A stretch of DNA of 31,385 bases from Roridomyces roridus (Eukaryota > Basidiomycota > Agaricomycetes > Agaricales > Mycenaceae): contig JARKIF010000302.1 of NCBI GenBank assembly GCA_029378245.1, positions 1 to 31,385 of the forward strand, in the 5' to 3' direction. The notes beneath the pieces are model-generated. The model made no database searches. It saw only the letters and a list, made by a program, of their open reading frames with translations, and was not told the DNA's origin. Each line of letters begins with the position of its first letter. The stretch's first letter is position 1. Shown in pieces: positions 10,925 to 22,599 of this stretch. Both the position numbers and the translations under genes were made by a program.

Positions 10925-12756
10925 TCAACAATCTACGACATCCCGCTGTCCCATGGCCCCTTCCTCCTGCGTCGTCTCACAAATCAAGTCAAATCCGGAT
11001 AATACGGTGCCCACGGACATTGGCCAAGTCGTCACAGACCATGCTGCATAGCACTGCATCAACCATTCCGATGCCGAGGTGCTCTCATCGCTGCGCATCA
11101 ACGCGGTGAGTACCGTATACGCCACCGAATCTGCCCAGCATCCTATTCTCGACGCACAAACATCGCAACAACTCGGCTCAGTCGCGAAAATCGCCACGCG
11201 TCGAATGGCTGCTGCCCGGGCGGCCACAAGGGAAGCGAACGCAGCGGACGGAAGCTCTGTGGCGGAATGCAATTCGTCTGTTTCGAAGGCGTTCAAGGCT
11301 ACTTGGAATTGCGGTGTGCATGCGTCGCAGAGATTCGGCTGCATCAGATGGGCCATATCTGGTGCGGGGCAAGGTCGGTGGACGATCGCCACACGCGGAA
11401 CCAGTGTCTTTTCGACTCCCGGAATCGTTGCTCGGACCCAGAGCTCTTCGACTGGCACGGTATCTCCGTCTGGAAGGACACGCGGCTGGGCGGCCATCTC
11501 GAGAATGTTCTTGGCTCTGGGGTCCTTGGAACGCAACAGCTGCCGGGTATACTTCACAAACCGCTCCCATGTTCTATAGCGTCCGTTGAAAGGGGCCCAG
11601 ACAGACATTCCAAAGATGGAGTTATCCCCAAAGAGGGCGAGCTCGTCGCTCTCGACCGCACGACGCGCCCGTCTGTCCATGATAGTCGTCGCGAAAGCAA
11701 TGTGGACATCGTATTGGGTGACTTGCGCCTCCATGTACATCGCAGCCGACAGGGCGTTGGACGTCAAGCGGTCGTAAAGGAGATCGAAGCAGTGCCCGAG
11801 GAATAACGCCGCAAACATGGGGCCCTTGGTTTCTGTGTATACCGAAGCCGGCTCGTAGGCGAAAGGCCCCAAGCTGCCACAATCTCCGACTAACGCCACC
11901 AACCAGTCCGCAGGTGAAATGTCGCGTGGACCCAAGTTGGCTTTATCGTTGCCCCCAGCGATCCACTTTTCGTTGATTTGACGGACGTATATTTGGACGT
12001 CCAGGTTTAAGAATGACGCTAGTGCGACGCCTCGCATGCGACCATCGTTGCCTGCGATGCAGGCTCTACCGAGATCCATGGCGTGAGCGAATCCCCGTGC
12101 GTAAGTCTTATTCCGGTCATAGTCATAATCGACGGTGCCTACAGACACATTAGCTGTATCCCAGGAACGACGAAAAAAATACCTAGAAGGGCCAACGCAT
12201 CGCAAGTGTCCAGATCCTCCCGTGCGATCGTTTTTCTATGTGCACCGAGCCATGCGAATGACGCGCACGGACTCATCTCTGCGAATTGCGTGTTGGACCA
12301 TTTCCGCTCCGTATACTCGGAGCTCGCCATCCATTCCTTGCCCCCGAGACTCTTGGCCCCTACATGGTAAATCGAATCCCGCACCATATCTCGTGTGATA
12401 GTCATGCGAAGGTCCGTACTGGGACCGCGCTGATCCTTGACTGGGCGGATGTCGGTATACACCGCAATGCATCTGAGGACGTCGTCTACGAGCTGGACGG
12501 GGAAGTTGGAGGATGGGGGAGTGAGGTCGGCGAGGAGTTTCCATCCTGCGAAATATCCGTGGGTGGTGCAACGCGCTCGGACTAGGTCGGCGACGCATGC
12601 ATTAAGTTTGCTGATTGGCATGGCGGCGTACTCCCTTTCTGGCTTTCCGGTGTACAGAGCGATACTCTCTGCCCGCGACCAGGGAGTTGTCGCCGCGCAT
12701 ATGATGCACAACACGGATTCCAGGGTAGGCGAATTAAAAGTTGGCTGAGTCTGCAT
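10925..12756 (-). CDS. Unrecognised 595-aa protein
   Basis: Exon 1 is 12756-12183 and exon 2 is 12138-10925, joined by a 44-nt GT-AG intron. The exons sum to 1788 nt. The first in-frame ATG is 12756, just after a CTCGCCAG that could be the 3' splice site of a 5' UTR intron. The frame is open upstream of it, but only with a non-ATG codon. I do not recognise the family. Visible features: a hydrophobic helix-rich middle with LVGDCGSLGPF (about 274-284) and GHCFDLLYD (306-314), a WERFVKYTR segment, and two cysteine clusters in the C-terminal third (LCDAC and CCDVC) that could bind metal or form disulfides. There is no signal peptide or clear TM. It is probably soluble and mainly alpha-helical. 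The gene is solid; the function is not known. Confidence 0.8.
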
Positions 12757-13347
12757 GTTTCTGGCGAGTGAACGGATATCCTTCGTCTTAAATACCAACT
12801 TTGGCACGGTCGGTCTTCGCCGTCGCACCGGGAACTTCGGAAACTTCTTTGTCGTTTTACCCTGACCCAGTCAACTATTCAATATAATGAAGAAAGGGCG
12901 GATGTTGCCTGGTTTCGCACATGTCGGACAAACAAAGTGAACAGAAGCACTTCGAGCCAGGATTGCTTCTGGGATTTGGGGCGATCTGGAGTAGCTTTTC
13001 GTCTCAAGATTATCACTTGGCAAATGTCCATTGCGAGAGAAATATCGATGTTAAAACGTACGGAATTTTGAACATTGAACCTCCCGCATATTACTCTGAC
13101 GTGTGTGGGCCTGGTCTGGTAGCCCTGGTCCCGGACTCGGTGGATAACTATCAAATATGAGAGATATACTTAGTCCGCAATTCACTGGCGCCACCCAATT
13201 TTTCTTGTCATTCATCCTGTCGGACACCCGTGGTCGATGGAAGAAGTTTAACTCTTTTGTGTGCTCTAAAATTTGGCTGCTTGTCGATAAATACAGGGAG
13301 AGAATACACTAGTTCCATAAATAATCAGTGGCATAAATACTTCAACA
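12757..13347. other. Intergenic region with a doubtful small ORF
   Basis: About 590 nt between two minus-strand genes, holding the promoter of the 595-aa gene and the 3' UTR of the transporter. An ATG-started 79-codon frame (12921-13160, plus) is present, but it has no recognisable motif and I do not call it a gene. Confidence 0.4.
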
Positions 13348-15445
13348 TCACCGAAGCTCCCGCCCAAGTTGCCGACATATCATAAATGCGATGAATGCCC
13401 AAAGGGCTCCCAGTCTGGGGAATATATGGTAAGGCCGGGGATGACCGACTGGTGAGACGCACCGAAATATGTAAACGACCGAGTTTTGTTTTTCTCCCAG
13501 AGAGTCGGAAGCGCGCCCAAGGGCCGCGGGCATCTCAACTTCAAGTTCCACAGAAGAAGTCACACTGTCACCGGAATCAAACAGCGTGAATACGATCGCG
13601 GAAAGAATGGTGGCAATAAACTGAGGTATCACGATGAAGATGTTGTGAATTCCCTGCAGCGAGTGAGACAAGTGATAAAAAGTTCGTCTAGCACTCACCA
13701 AGATGACGCCCGCTTGGGCACTGAGGTTTCGTCCGTCTCCGCTGGGCGCAGGTTCTAGCTCCTTGATATCCTCGAATAATGGTGTGTGCATTTCTAGGCG
13801 GTCCAGTTCATCCCGCACACCCGCGGACGATGGTTCCGGATCGAGTGACATTGGTGTGCAGTTCAATATCGCCTCCGCAAGCTATCATGAATTAGATGGA
13901 AACTTTCTTCTAACCCAAAAAAATACCAGTGAGAACGGTGCCCATTGTGTCACGGCCCAGGGAATGCCGGTCAGCGCAGTGAGGAATATCGCGCCGTCGA
14001 CGGTGGTCACAAAGCTGGATCCGAATCAGTGATATCGGCCAAAGGACGAGCGAACAAAACACACCACGTTCCGAGCATACACAAAGCAAATAACAGATGG
14101 GATCCCGCCCAGAGAGTACTCAGTGGGAACTTGAAGCATTCGGGAATAATAGTACCTATCGTTCCTCGACTGCGCCCCGACGCTGCGAACAAGGGCAATA
14201 GTAAATTGGTCAGGAGCGCAAGGACGGCCGAGAAGAATAAGCCGCGTGAGCCGAGCCGTGTTCCTTCAGCGACGATATCCGACGGTGTGCCGACGGCGAG
14301 TGCTGAACGGGCATAGAGATCGTTGATGTACATCGTCGTGTAGAAAAGCACGGGGAACCAGCCGAGCCAGGCGCTACCCGGAAATCAGTGGTAGTTAATT
14401 CCATGAATAAAGGAGCATACAAGAATTGCACCATAAACTGCGAAATGGCATCAGTTTTGCACTGGGAGGTTCAAAGCAGCGTACAATTTGTCGGATGGCA
14501 CGGGGAAGAGTAGGTATACTGTAGAATATTTCCCTGATTTCAGTCCGGAACGATAGACGTGGTTGCCTGAAAATCAGGTCAATACCACTACCGATTTTGA
14601 CTCGAAACCTTACTCGGCAGTTCTAACCAAAACTTTCTCTTCAACCAGCATTGCCGTCGTAATATGGCCACCCAAGAGGAGCGCAGATGTGATGATGGAG
14701 AGGACTTGAAGTTCGGAAGATCCCAAGGAAGGGAGCAAAAAGGGTAGGTCGAGGTTTCCACTAGGGTTTGTTGAGTATGATACAGACCCGCGGGGCGAGA
14801 GCTCACACGAAAAAGCCAAAGAGGCTTCCCACCCCGAGCATGGACGCTGCCCATGCATTTCCGGAGGCTTGCATCGAGGATGGGAGGGTGTCAACCAAGA
14901 GGGCGCGGTCCACGGCCTGGACAGCATTTATTGAAAAATCTATGAAGTATATGGACAATATCGCGAGCCATCGTGTGACGACATCGTTCTGGAAGTAAGT
15001 GAATACCGGGATGGGAATGGGGAAAGGATTGCGCACCATAGAGTTCCCATACCCTGTAAATACGGCGGCAAATTCACGAGTGTAACCCAAAAGAAGCAGG
15101 CTTGCTACACTCAAAGCGCAGCCACCTAGCATATATGGTCGTCTCCGTCCCCAGCGCGAAGTGGAATTATCCGCCAAGACTCCAATCAGTGGCTGGATCA
15201 AGAATCCAGACAGAGGACCCGCGAGGAAGACGATGGCCATATTGGACTTTGTGAGACCCAGGGAAAGAAGGTAGGGTGAAGCTGCCGCGAGCGGGTCAGA
15301 TACGTGGACGAACGGGAGAGCCAGCGCGCGCACCGTAGGATACTTCCACGGACCATAGAATCTGGACACCGAGGAGGCCAATGGTGAGAATAGGAAGGTG
15401 GGCCCATCTGGGTCCATGTATGCGGGGACCGAAACCTGGAGTCAT
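13348..15445 (-). CDS. Sucrose/H+ symporter-like MFS transporter (SLC45/SUT type)
   Basis: Ten exons in gene order: 15445-15334, 15281-14807, 14760-14614, 14566-14485, 14437-14421, 14373-14065, 14014-13927, 13881-13699, 13653-13463, 13414-13348. They total 1671 nt (556 aa). Each junction restores a SUT-like segment: EVSYASPYLLSLGL at the start, then the conserved loop RWGRRRP (80-86), FVGNLDLP, ELQVLSIITSALLLGG, MVQFFAWLGWFPVLFY, GIPWAV and a final IFRLGALWAFIAF. These are typical of the sucrose/glycoside transporters of plants and fungi, which move disaccharide with protons across the plasma membrane. Twelve TM segments are expected. Exon 5 is only 17 nt (FMVQF). A cytoplasmic loop of about 50 residues, rich in Glu, Asp and Pro, lies before TM11. 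Substrate choice (sucrose, maltose or other) cannot be read from the sequence. The first Met at 15445 fits the usual short N-terminus. Confidence 0.93.
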
Positions 15446-16663
15446 CGTAGGGTGGGGTGAGTCGCTGCTCGTCTGCCAGCGGTCTGCGGGCAGTGTCTCT
15501 GACCCAGTTGTAGCGATTCCGCAGTTGATATCACAGAATCCTATCAAATCTGATGGCGGCGGTGCACGGCAACCTTTGATCGCAACAACAAGTGCCGAAA
15601 TCTGCCGCTCAGCGAAAACATTTCAAGTCAAAGGAGCTGCGTTCCAGACAAATACCATTGGGCGAGTATTCCATTACATTCTCTACGCTACAAAATCCGG
15701 TTGGCAGGTACATACAAGCAGAGAGGCAGATGAAATGGTAGGGACGGATGTGCTTCGGGACTCTAGGCCGGACGGCGGACGGCGAGGAGCAGCCTCGACG
15801 CACCCAGACCACTACATAGCCAACAACGCCCCGCTGCAGCCGTATCCGTGCGCCTCACTTCATGAGGGCCCGAGGCTCATGTGGCGAGGAAGACACGGAC
15901 ACTAAGACGTGTTCGCCTCGACGATGGGCGATGGCGTGTGCAGCGGGGAAGTGGTAGCCGAAGGGGAGACAAATGGGGTGTCTCAGCGCCAGCGACCAGC
16001 GCCGCCTGAGAAAGAAGAGGCGAAGGGAGCACTCACCGTCACACCTCTACCCAGCGGTCCCAGCCCCAGCTCATTTGCCCTTCCAACGCGTAAGAGTGGC
16101 ATTGTTCGCATGGAGGCATTATTACGGGCAGGTGATTAATGGGCGAGCATCGAGAAGGGCATGAATGCCGCACCTAGCGTCATCAATTGCACACATTGCG
16201 AGGTCGAGGGCCGAGGGTCCATGCGAAGCTCATGGCGGGCGAGTACCGACGCTTTTGAGACCGGTGACACTGAGAAGGCAGAAAGACGGCTGACGTCGAT
16301 GATAGACAGCGGGGTGTAGCGAGCGTGGTGTCGGGGTGTGAGGGGAGGAAAGGAATGACGTTGTTGTCTCATGTTTCGCTTGACGGCTCTTGTCGGCACC
16401 CCTGACTGAGATCAAGAGCTGCCGCGTGCGCCGGGATCAATTTCTCCAGATCACATTTGATATCAACTGCGGAAATGCAAAAGTGCTCTGACCCGCTTTA
16501 CAGTGAGACGACATCAGATGACAGCATTCCGAAAGTGCCGATCAGATGCCGTAGCGTCCAGAACCAACTGTCTGGCTCAAAACGGATAGATATACAGGAT
16601 AAGTCAGGATAAATTTGGAGTATGGCTACAGCTTTCTCGTGTACAATGTCGCATTCTTAAAAG
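15446..16663. other. Intergenic region upstream of the transporter
   Basis: About 1.2 kb between the transporter start and the 3' end of the next minus-strand gene. It must hold the transporter promoter. Frames on both strands are short and mostly unconvincing; the one that looks most protein-like is listed separately (16136-16372). Confidence 0.4.
16136..16372 (-). CDS. Possible small ORF, 78 aa
   Basis: An ATG-started frame on the minus strand with a protein-like middle (SIIDVSRLSAFSVSPVSKAS) and a hydrophobic C-terminus (LMTLGAAFMPFSML). No family is recognised and no splice pattern supports it. It may be a chance frame, a gene relic, or an upstream exon of an unseen gene. Confidence 0.2.
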   Translation of the reverse strand: MRQQRHSFPPLTPRHHARYTPLSIIDVSRLSAFSVSPVSKASVLARHELRMDPRPSTSQCVQLMTLGAAFMPFSMLAH

Positions 16664-17993
16664 TTACACCATCTCCAAAAAATTGGGTTTCCCAGATAGA
16701 GGCCGCAGGTGTAGCACCTTGTCATCCTCGGGATCGCCTCCTGCCCTGAAGCTGTCGACACTGTCGACGGTCTTTCCGCGCCCAACACGCAGAACGATGA
16801 TGGTGGGGGCTATTCCCTGAAACTGATTTTAGGGCAGGAATGTAACGATGTACGTCAACTCACCACTATCTGCGCTAGGGCGGCGAATATGACCACCTAA
16901 AGCGCTGGTCAGTACTCGGCGATATAACTGTTATTTCACTGACAGTAGACGATGGCGCGATGCCCATAAACATGAGATACAATACCCCAGGTGTGACATA
17001 AAGCGCGCCGGACTCTAATCTGCGATCAAATCAGCAAGCGGAAGTCGAACAAGAAAAGGCAACCAACATCATCGCGACAACCGTCCTGTACTGCTTGACC
17101 ACCTCAGGACCCATGATTTCCCGTGCACCCCGGGCGATCCACCATATTCGCCCAGCTTGCGTTCTGTCAAGAATGGAAGCAATACGAAAAGTAACACTCA
17201 CCTGTCAGCGCCATCAACAAGACATTGGTGAGGACCGAAAAGGTGAGGGAGAGGGGGAAGAGCCAGGTGATGAATAGAAATTCAGCGATGTCGTCCATGC
17301 CGCATGTGATTACGCTGGCATATCCCAGGCCTCCAAATTCAACTTGAGTCGTTGGAGGAAGACATGAAGAACAGCACGCACCACCTGCGGTGATCAGGAA
17401 AAGAATCGGTACGACAATAATTCGTTTGCTGCGGTCCCAGATACAGTAACAGCGGTAGATCTAGCTGCTTATTAGTCCGCTTCATAAAAAGATGTTTGAC
17501 GCACAAAAATTCCGTCTGCAATGAGGCTTGATCCACTCAGTACCGGTGTTTGGAAACTGGCCAACGGAGACGCACTTGTTGGTAATATATAGCGCGCCCA
17601 TCGCAATGTTGATCTTGTCCCACTCCCGCGGAGCCAAACAGGAGTGGTGGAGGAGCTCCAACATCAGCTCAGCAGCATTGACCAGCTGCAGGACGACATG
17701 GAACGTGGAGGAACAGAATATGACCGAGACCGCGACGGTGAGAGAGCGTCGGTATGGGATGTTGCTACCACGAAGTGCTTTTATGCAGAACCAGAAAAGG
17801 ACGACATAGACCCCTGCAAGGTTCTGTGAGGTGAAGAGTAGGGGTGAATGAAGACGACGGACCGTATAGAAACGACTCTCCCTAAATGCATAATAAAACT
17901 TGAGACAAGGAATGGAGACAAGGAAGCACGCACCGCTGCACAGTAGAGGGTAAGCGCCAGGCTCCAGTAGATATCCTTCTTGCGTCCTGGCAT
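16664..17993 (-). CDS. Polytopic (about seven-TM) membrane protein, fungal hypothetical family
   Basis: Nine exons in gene order: 17993-17934, 17877-17576, 17526-17505, 17460-17385, 17342-17202, 17155-17068, 17019-16944, 16896-16864, 16816-16664. They total 951 nt (316 aa). The start MPGRKKDIYWSLALTLYCAA, followed by ESRFYT and GVYVVLFWF, fits a family of basidiomycete hypothetical membrane proteins I recall, with a later IADGIFIYRCYCIWDRSKR segment and a cytoplasmic tail starting RVGRGKTVD. About seven hydrophobic segments are visible. Function is unknown. Exon 3 is 22 nt and exon 8 is 33 nt. The junction of exons 1 and 2 is uncertain: a GT donor at 17933 with the acceptor before 17877, or a GC donor at 17931 with the acceptor before 17881. 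A further 39-nt in-frame intron may lie within exon 2 (after FYT), giving 303 aa. Confidence 0.8.
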
Positions 17994-18426
17994 AGGACGA
18001 ACACGCAGCAAGAGGGGACAGATCAACTTGTCTGCTCAATCCATCCGGGACAAGTGGTCTATATAAGATCGAGGTTGGCCCCGCAACGCATGAGGAGGGA
18101 GGGGATCTCTAGGCAATGCTGATGAGGCATTAAATGACCAAAGAAACGCACAGCGACTATCAAATTGGATCGCCGCCGCAATGGTTGTTGCTTGGTTGTT
18201 GCTGTCCACGCTGCCTGCCATCTTTCTATTTTGTTCCGCGTATCGGGGCTGCCAGATTTCCGTCTCATGGGTGTTCTAGGCCTGATGAGAGTAGGCTGCT
18301 ATCTGCGATGAGCGCAATACGTGTGCATGGTTGGTCAGAACGCAGCAGGAAAGCAGCGAGATCAAATGGTGTAGATCAGACCCATTTGTCAGCCAATCAG
18401 TCTCTGTGCTCCTTCCTCCTTCCGAA
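17994..18426. promoter_or_regulatory. Divergent promoter region between the seven-TM gene and Cac2
   Basis: 433 nt between two divergent start codons. TATATA reads on the minus strand at 18060-18065, about 70 nt upstream of the seven-TM start, well placed for a core promoter. No clear TATA is seen on the Cac2 side. Confidence 0.5.
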
Positions 18427-20934
18427 ATGCGGTACAGGACACTCGAGATTCGGTGGCACGACTCCAAGCCCATCTCCTCCTGTGACTTCCAACCACTTCC
18501 CTTCAAGAAGGCGCGTCCTGCCTCGTTCGCCACGCAATCCTACCGTCTTGCCACCGCGGGCGAGGATAATCACGTCCGGCTATGGATGGTCCACCCTCAC
18601 CTCTGCTCCGACCCACCGCGTCCAGCGCGTGTAGAGTACCTCGCAACGCTCTCCCGACATAGTGCTGCAGTCAACGTCGTTCGCTGGGCACCCGCGGGCG
18701 ACCTACTCGCGTCGGCAGGCGACGACGGAATGGTCATCATCTGGGCACCATCCTCGACGCCCCCTGTATCTACATACGGTTCAGACCTCACCGCGGAGGA
18801 ACTCGCCAACGAGAAGGAGTTCTGGCGGCCGCGCACCACATTCAAGTGTACAAGCATGCAGGTCTATGACCTCGCTTGGAGTCCGACGGGCGAATTCCTG
18901 TTGACTGGTAGCACCGATAACACGGCACGAATATACAGTGCTACCGATGGTTCGTGTCTTTTGACATTCCAGGCAATTCTTGACGCGTCCTAGGCAAGTG
19001 CTTGCACGAAATCGCGGAGCATGCCCACTACATCCAGGGTGTCGCCTGGGATCCTCTCGGAGAGTACATTTCCACCCAATCCTCGGACCGCTCCATGCAT
19101 ATCTACCGCGTCAACTACGCCAAGGCGTGTTTTTTTTCGTCTTCCAATGTTCTACATCTCAGACTCCTGTAGGGTGCCTTTGAAGTCCATGCCGTGGGTC
19201 TCAACACGCGCTTTTCTGCATCCACACGCACACCCTCCACGGGTCGACACTCTCGCACATCATCTGTCGCAGGCCATGAGCGACCCCGTATGTTCCGTAG
19301 CCAGTCCATCACAAGCGATGTCGAGAGCGACGCCGAGCACCTGGCACTACCGCCCACGCCTGCGAGTGGTGCACCCCCGACGCCGATGTTCCCACCTCCT
19401 GGCGGCGCGTCCAGTCGGCGGTCTTCATTTAGCGGCAGCAACGCGCCTAGTTCACCGAGTGGATTCTCCCGTTACGGTCGCAGTCCTTCACCCATGCCTG
19501 CCTTGCCTGCCATCCGCACCCCGCCCAGTGCGGGCGCGGGTTGGGCTGGACGGTATCGCGAGACGGAGGAGCGTGGGCGCTCGTTGACTGCTGCAGAGGA
19601 CAGCTGGCGGCGGCATGCACACACGGGTGACACGCGAATGTATGGCGACGAAGGGTTTACGAATTTCTTCCGACGCCTTGGGTTTAGCCCGGATGGGGCG
19701 CTGTTGCTCACGCCTGCCGGAACATTTGAAGACCCTAGCGTTGCGGTGCCTCCGCTCGAGGCTGCGGCACAAAGTGGCGGCGAGGATAGTGCGGCTGCCG
19801 AGCGAGGGAGGAAGGCGAGACCGATGATTTCTACGGATCTAGCGACTACTCAAGCAACGACTGGACCCGCATCGTCCGTGTACATATACTCACGGGCCAA
19901 CTTTGCGCGGCCCCCTGTGGCGCAGCTTCCCGGACACAAGAAGGCTAGCGTTGCAGTACGGTTTGGGCCTGTGCTTTTTGAGCTGAGGGCCGGCGTCGCT
20001 GGTGCAGACGGCGAGGGACCCAAAATTGGGGTTGGGACGGCTACGGGAGAGGAAGGGGAGAGGGAGAGGGACGTGGAGGAGAGGATGGATGTTGATTTGC
20101 TTGGGTCGCAGATGCCGCCGATTGCGGCCCCTGTACCGCAACTTGGTACGAGCGCGTCATTCAACGTCCTCGCCTCTCCAGCGCTCTCGCCCGTCGTTAC
20201 AGAGTCCCGACGTCCAGGTCCCCCTACGCCCGCTGCCTCGCGCGCGTCTACTCCGCACCCCACTCCCAGCCATGCCAACTCGGTATCCCAACCGCAGACA
20301 GGCTCCATCTTCGCGCTACCATATCGGATGCTGTATGCGGTAGTGACGATGGATACGGTGGCCATTTATGACACGCAGCAGGCGGGGCCGGTTTGTCTGC
20401 TCACCAAGCTGCATTATGACGAGTTTACAGATTTGACGTGGTGAGTTGTACCTTCCTCGTTTCCTCCAGGTTACTAACAATTCCCTCAGGTCACCCGACG
20501 GCCAATGTCTCATGCTCTCCTCACGTGACGGGTACTGCACACTGGTCACTTTTGACGAGATTCTGCCTGCGCATCATACGCAGCAGGCGGCTCTGCAGTT
20601 GCAACAGATTGCGGCAGCACATTCAGTGCCCATGTCCTATTCTGTTTCTGGTTCAGGCTCGCAGGGGGTCGCTGGATCGTCTGCAATGGCCAGTGGGAGC
20701 GGGACATCGAAGAAACGGCCGCTGGAGCCGCTCACCCCTGCGACCAGCATTGACGGTGATGGGCAGAGTATGGGGATGGGCCTCATGACTCCCTCGGCAT
20801 CCGGGGCAAGCATTGTCAGTAGCGCCTTGAGCGAAGCCGAGTCGGTGGGAGGTGAGCGTGGGCAGGATCAACCGGTGGATGGTCCGCCAAAGAAAAAGCG
20901 ACGCGTTGCATTGACGAGGGTAGGGGACTTGTAG
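18427..20934 (+). CDS. CAC2: Chromatin assembly factor 1 subunit B (p60/Cac2), WD40 protein
   Basis: Exons 18427-18949, 18994-19124, 19173-20440 and 20490-20934 total 2367 nt (788 aa). CAF-1 deposits newly made H3-H4 on replicating DNA; the p60 subunit is a WD40 propeller that helps bind histones and Asf1. The start ([20 protein letters not shown]) and the first repeats ([71 protein letters not shown]) are typical of the family, as is the late repeat [20 protein letters not shown]. Two long Ser/Pro-rich, probably disordered inserts interrupt the propeller, one before and one after [14 protein letters not shown]. The C-terminus carries a basic nuclear localisation signal (PPKKKRRV, 773-780). 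Intron 2 (19125-19172) needs a GC donor (AAG then GCGTGT), because a GT donor leaves the wrong phase. The gene converges on CHS5. Confidence 0.93.
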
Positions 20935-21052
20935 TGTTTTTGTACGAATGTCCGGTTTTCTTTATTGTTGTCTCTGATACTGTACGCATGAAACTAATCG
21001 CTGTCTCGAGCTGCAAGTGAAAGGGATTATCCGTAAACGACCACAATAACAA
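20935..21052. other. Convergent 3' spacer, Cac2 / Chs5
   Basis: Only 118 nt separate the two stop codons, so the 3' UTRs probably overlap as antisense tails. No strong hairpin is visible. Confidence 0.5.
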
Positions 21053-22544
21053 CTAATTCAGCGGAATATCGACAGTATCACCAACGTCCTCCTCTCCGGG
21101 GTCCCCAGCCTCTCCTCCTCCGTCCTTGGCCTCCTTCTCCACAGGTGGCGGGGGCGGCACTTCGATATTGCTCGGTGTCACGACACGTGCCTGGATCGAG
21201 GGCAGATTTGGAGCGTCGCCGGTGGGGGAGACTGGGGTGGGAGACGTCGGCGGGAACTTGAACTCACGGTTCATCGTTCCCGTGCGGCTCATCCTCTTCT
21301 CCATGACGGCCATACGCTCGGCCGAGGCAGAAGCGGATTCGGTCTGGGCGTCTTCGACGGAGGGGTCGTCGGGCGCAGTTACCGTGGCGGTGGTAGCAGG
21401 AGGAGAGGTCGGGGAGGATGACGAGGCGGGTTGGTTGACAAAGGAAGATGTCGTTTGGCCCGGAGTGGTCGAGCGCGCAAGTGGGGGCATTGATTGGCGG
21501 ACGTTGGGGCTCGTGGGCGAGCGCGGCAGCGAAGCCTGTGACATTGACTGTGGGCGTACGGCAGCACTCGGTGTCGGAGGCGTTGCGCCCAGGTTGTATG
21601 CTGCAATGGAGACAAGCTTGCGTTCGGTGTGGCACGCAAAGATCCAGTGTGGCTGGACAACGGGGATGCTCAGCTGCAGCGCGCGTTGGTACTCTACACC
21701 GGGAGCGACTGGAGAGCTGCGAGAAGCAGCAGCACCGCTGGGGGTGGCGGCAGGGGTCGTGCAGACGAAATGGGTCGTGTCAATCTGAATCGTGTCGCTC
21801 CACTTTGCTTTCATCTCCCGCAAGGCCATCTTGGCGTTCTCGAGCATGACCGGGTCGTGCACGGCGCCAAAACACACGGAAATACCGGACGTATCGGACA
21901 TGGTATGTGTACGGACACGGATGAGGTTAGAGGGGAAAGTGCCAGCGGTGGTGCGTAGGATGAGCTGGAAAGTGTATTCGGTGTTGAGCTCTAGACCGGA
22001 GAGCTTGCTGGATGTGTTGGTCAGCGGCGAGGGGATGGGCGCGAGGCGTTGGCCATTGCGGTAGATGTCGAGCGAGCGCAGCTTGGCAGTGGCGAGCTCG
22101 ATTGCTGGCCACTCGAGCGTGATGGAGGTTTGAGTTACGTTCCTCAGCTGCGAGCTCGTATTCAGCAGGATTCATGGAGATTCGAAGGTTTTCGCACCTG
22201 TAGCTTTGGCGGCGCTGGTGAGTGGACACCAAACTCCTGCAATATCTCGTCCTGCAGAGCCCAAAATTCTGCATCTCTCCGCCGTTCTTCGGAGTGGTTT
22301 TGGTGGACAGCAATGTTCACTATGGATCCCGTTGTGGCGCCAGGAGGGAGAAGGATGGACGGGAATTCTATGAGGTGAGCCCGCTCCCCAAGCAGAATCT
22401 ACGAGTTATTCAATGTCATGCTTTTGGTAGCTACGTATCGCGTACCGCCATGCCAGCATCTAAGAACGCGTCAATAAGAGTCGGGGACTGGCCAAAGTAC
22501 TCACCGAGCTTGCCCACGGTGAATGTGAAGCTCTCTTGCGACAT
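21053..22544 (-). CDS. CHS5: Chs5-like exomer subunit (FN3-BRCT protein)
   Basis: Exons in gene order: 22544-22505, 22459-22446, 22398-22198, 22147-21053. They total 1350 nt (449 aa). In yeast, Chs5 is the core of the exomer coat, which with ChAPs and Arf1 carries chitin synthase Chs3 from the trans-Golgi to the plasma membrane. The N-terminal part (SFTFTVGKLDAGMA; LIEFPSILLPPGA; SIVNIAVHQNHSEERRRD) matches the family's dimerisation region. An FN3 domain follows (about 86-166: TSITLEWPAIELA, LNTEYTFQLILRT), then a BRCT domain (about 170-265: SVCFGAVHDP, DTTHFVCTTP, VVQPHWIFAC). The C-terminus is Ser/Pro-rich, and its end is acidic. Exon 2 is only 14 nt. The acceptor of exon 4 restores FN3 reading. 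The gene shares a very short divergent promoter with TMEM14. Confidence 0.93.
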
Positions 22545-22599
22545 CGTGGACGAAGACAAAATTCTGATTTGATGGCGGTCATCGCACGTCCTCCGAACC
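22545..22599. promoter_or_regulatory. 55-nt divergent spacer between CHS5 and TMEM14 start codons
   Basis: The two ATGs face away from each other with only 55 nt between them. There is no room for two separate core promoters with ordinary 5' UTRs, so transcripts must overlap or start inside the neighbouring gene. No TATA box is seen. A mixed stretch (GATGGCGGTCATCGCACGTC) lies near the middle. Confidence 0.5.

Noticed and set aside
11079..11806. Plus-strand frames opposite the 595-aa gene
   Set aside because: Antisense shadows of a long minus-strand exon; no motifs.
12921..13160. 79-codon ATG-started frame on the plus strand
   Set aside because: No motif, and it overlaps a similar-sized frame on the other strand in a promoter region.
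19021..19587. 188-codon frame overlapping Cac2
   Set aside because: Alternate frame across an intron; the Cac2 frame keeps the WD40 motifs.
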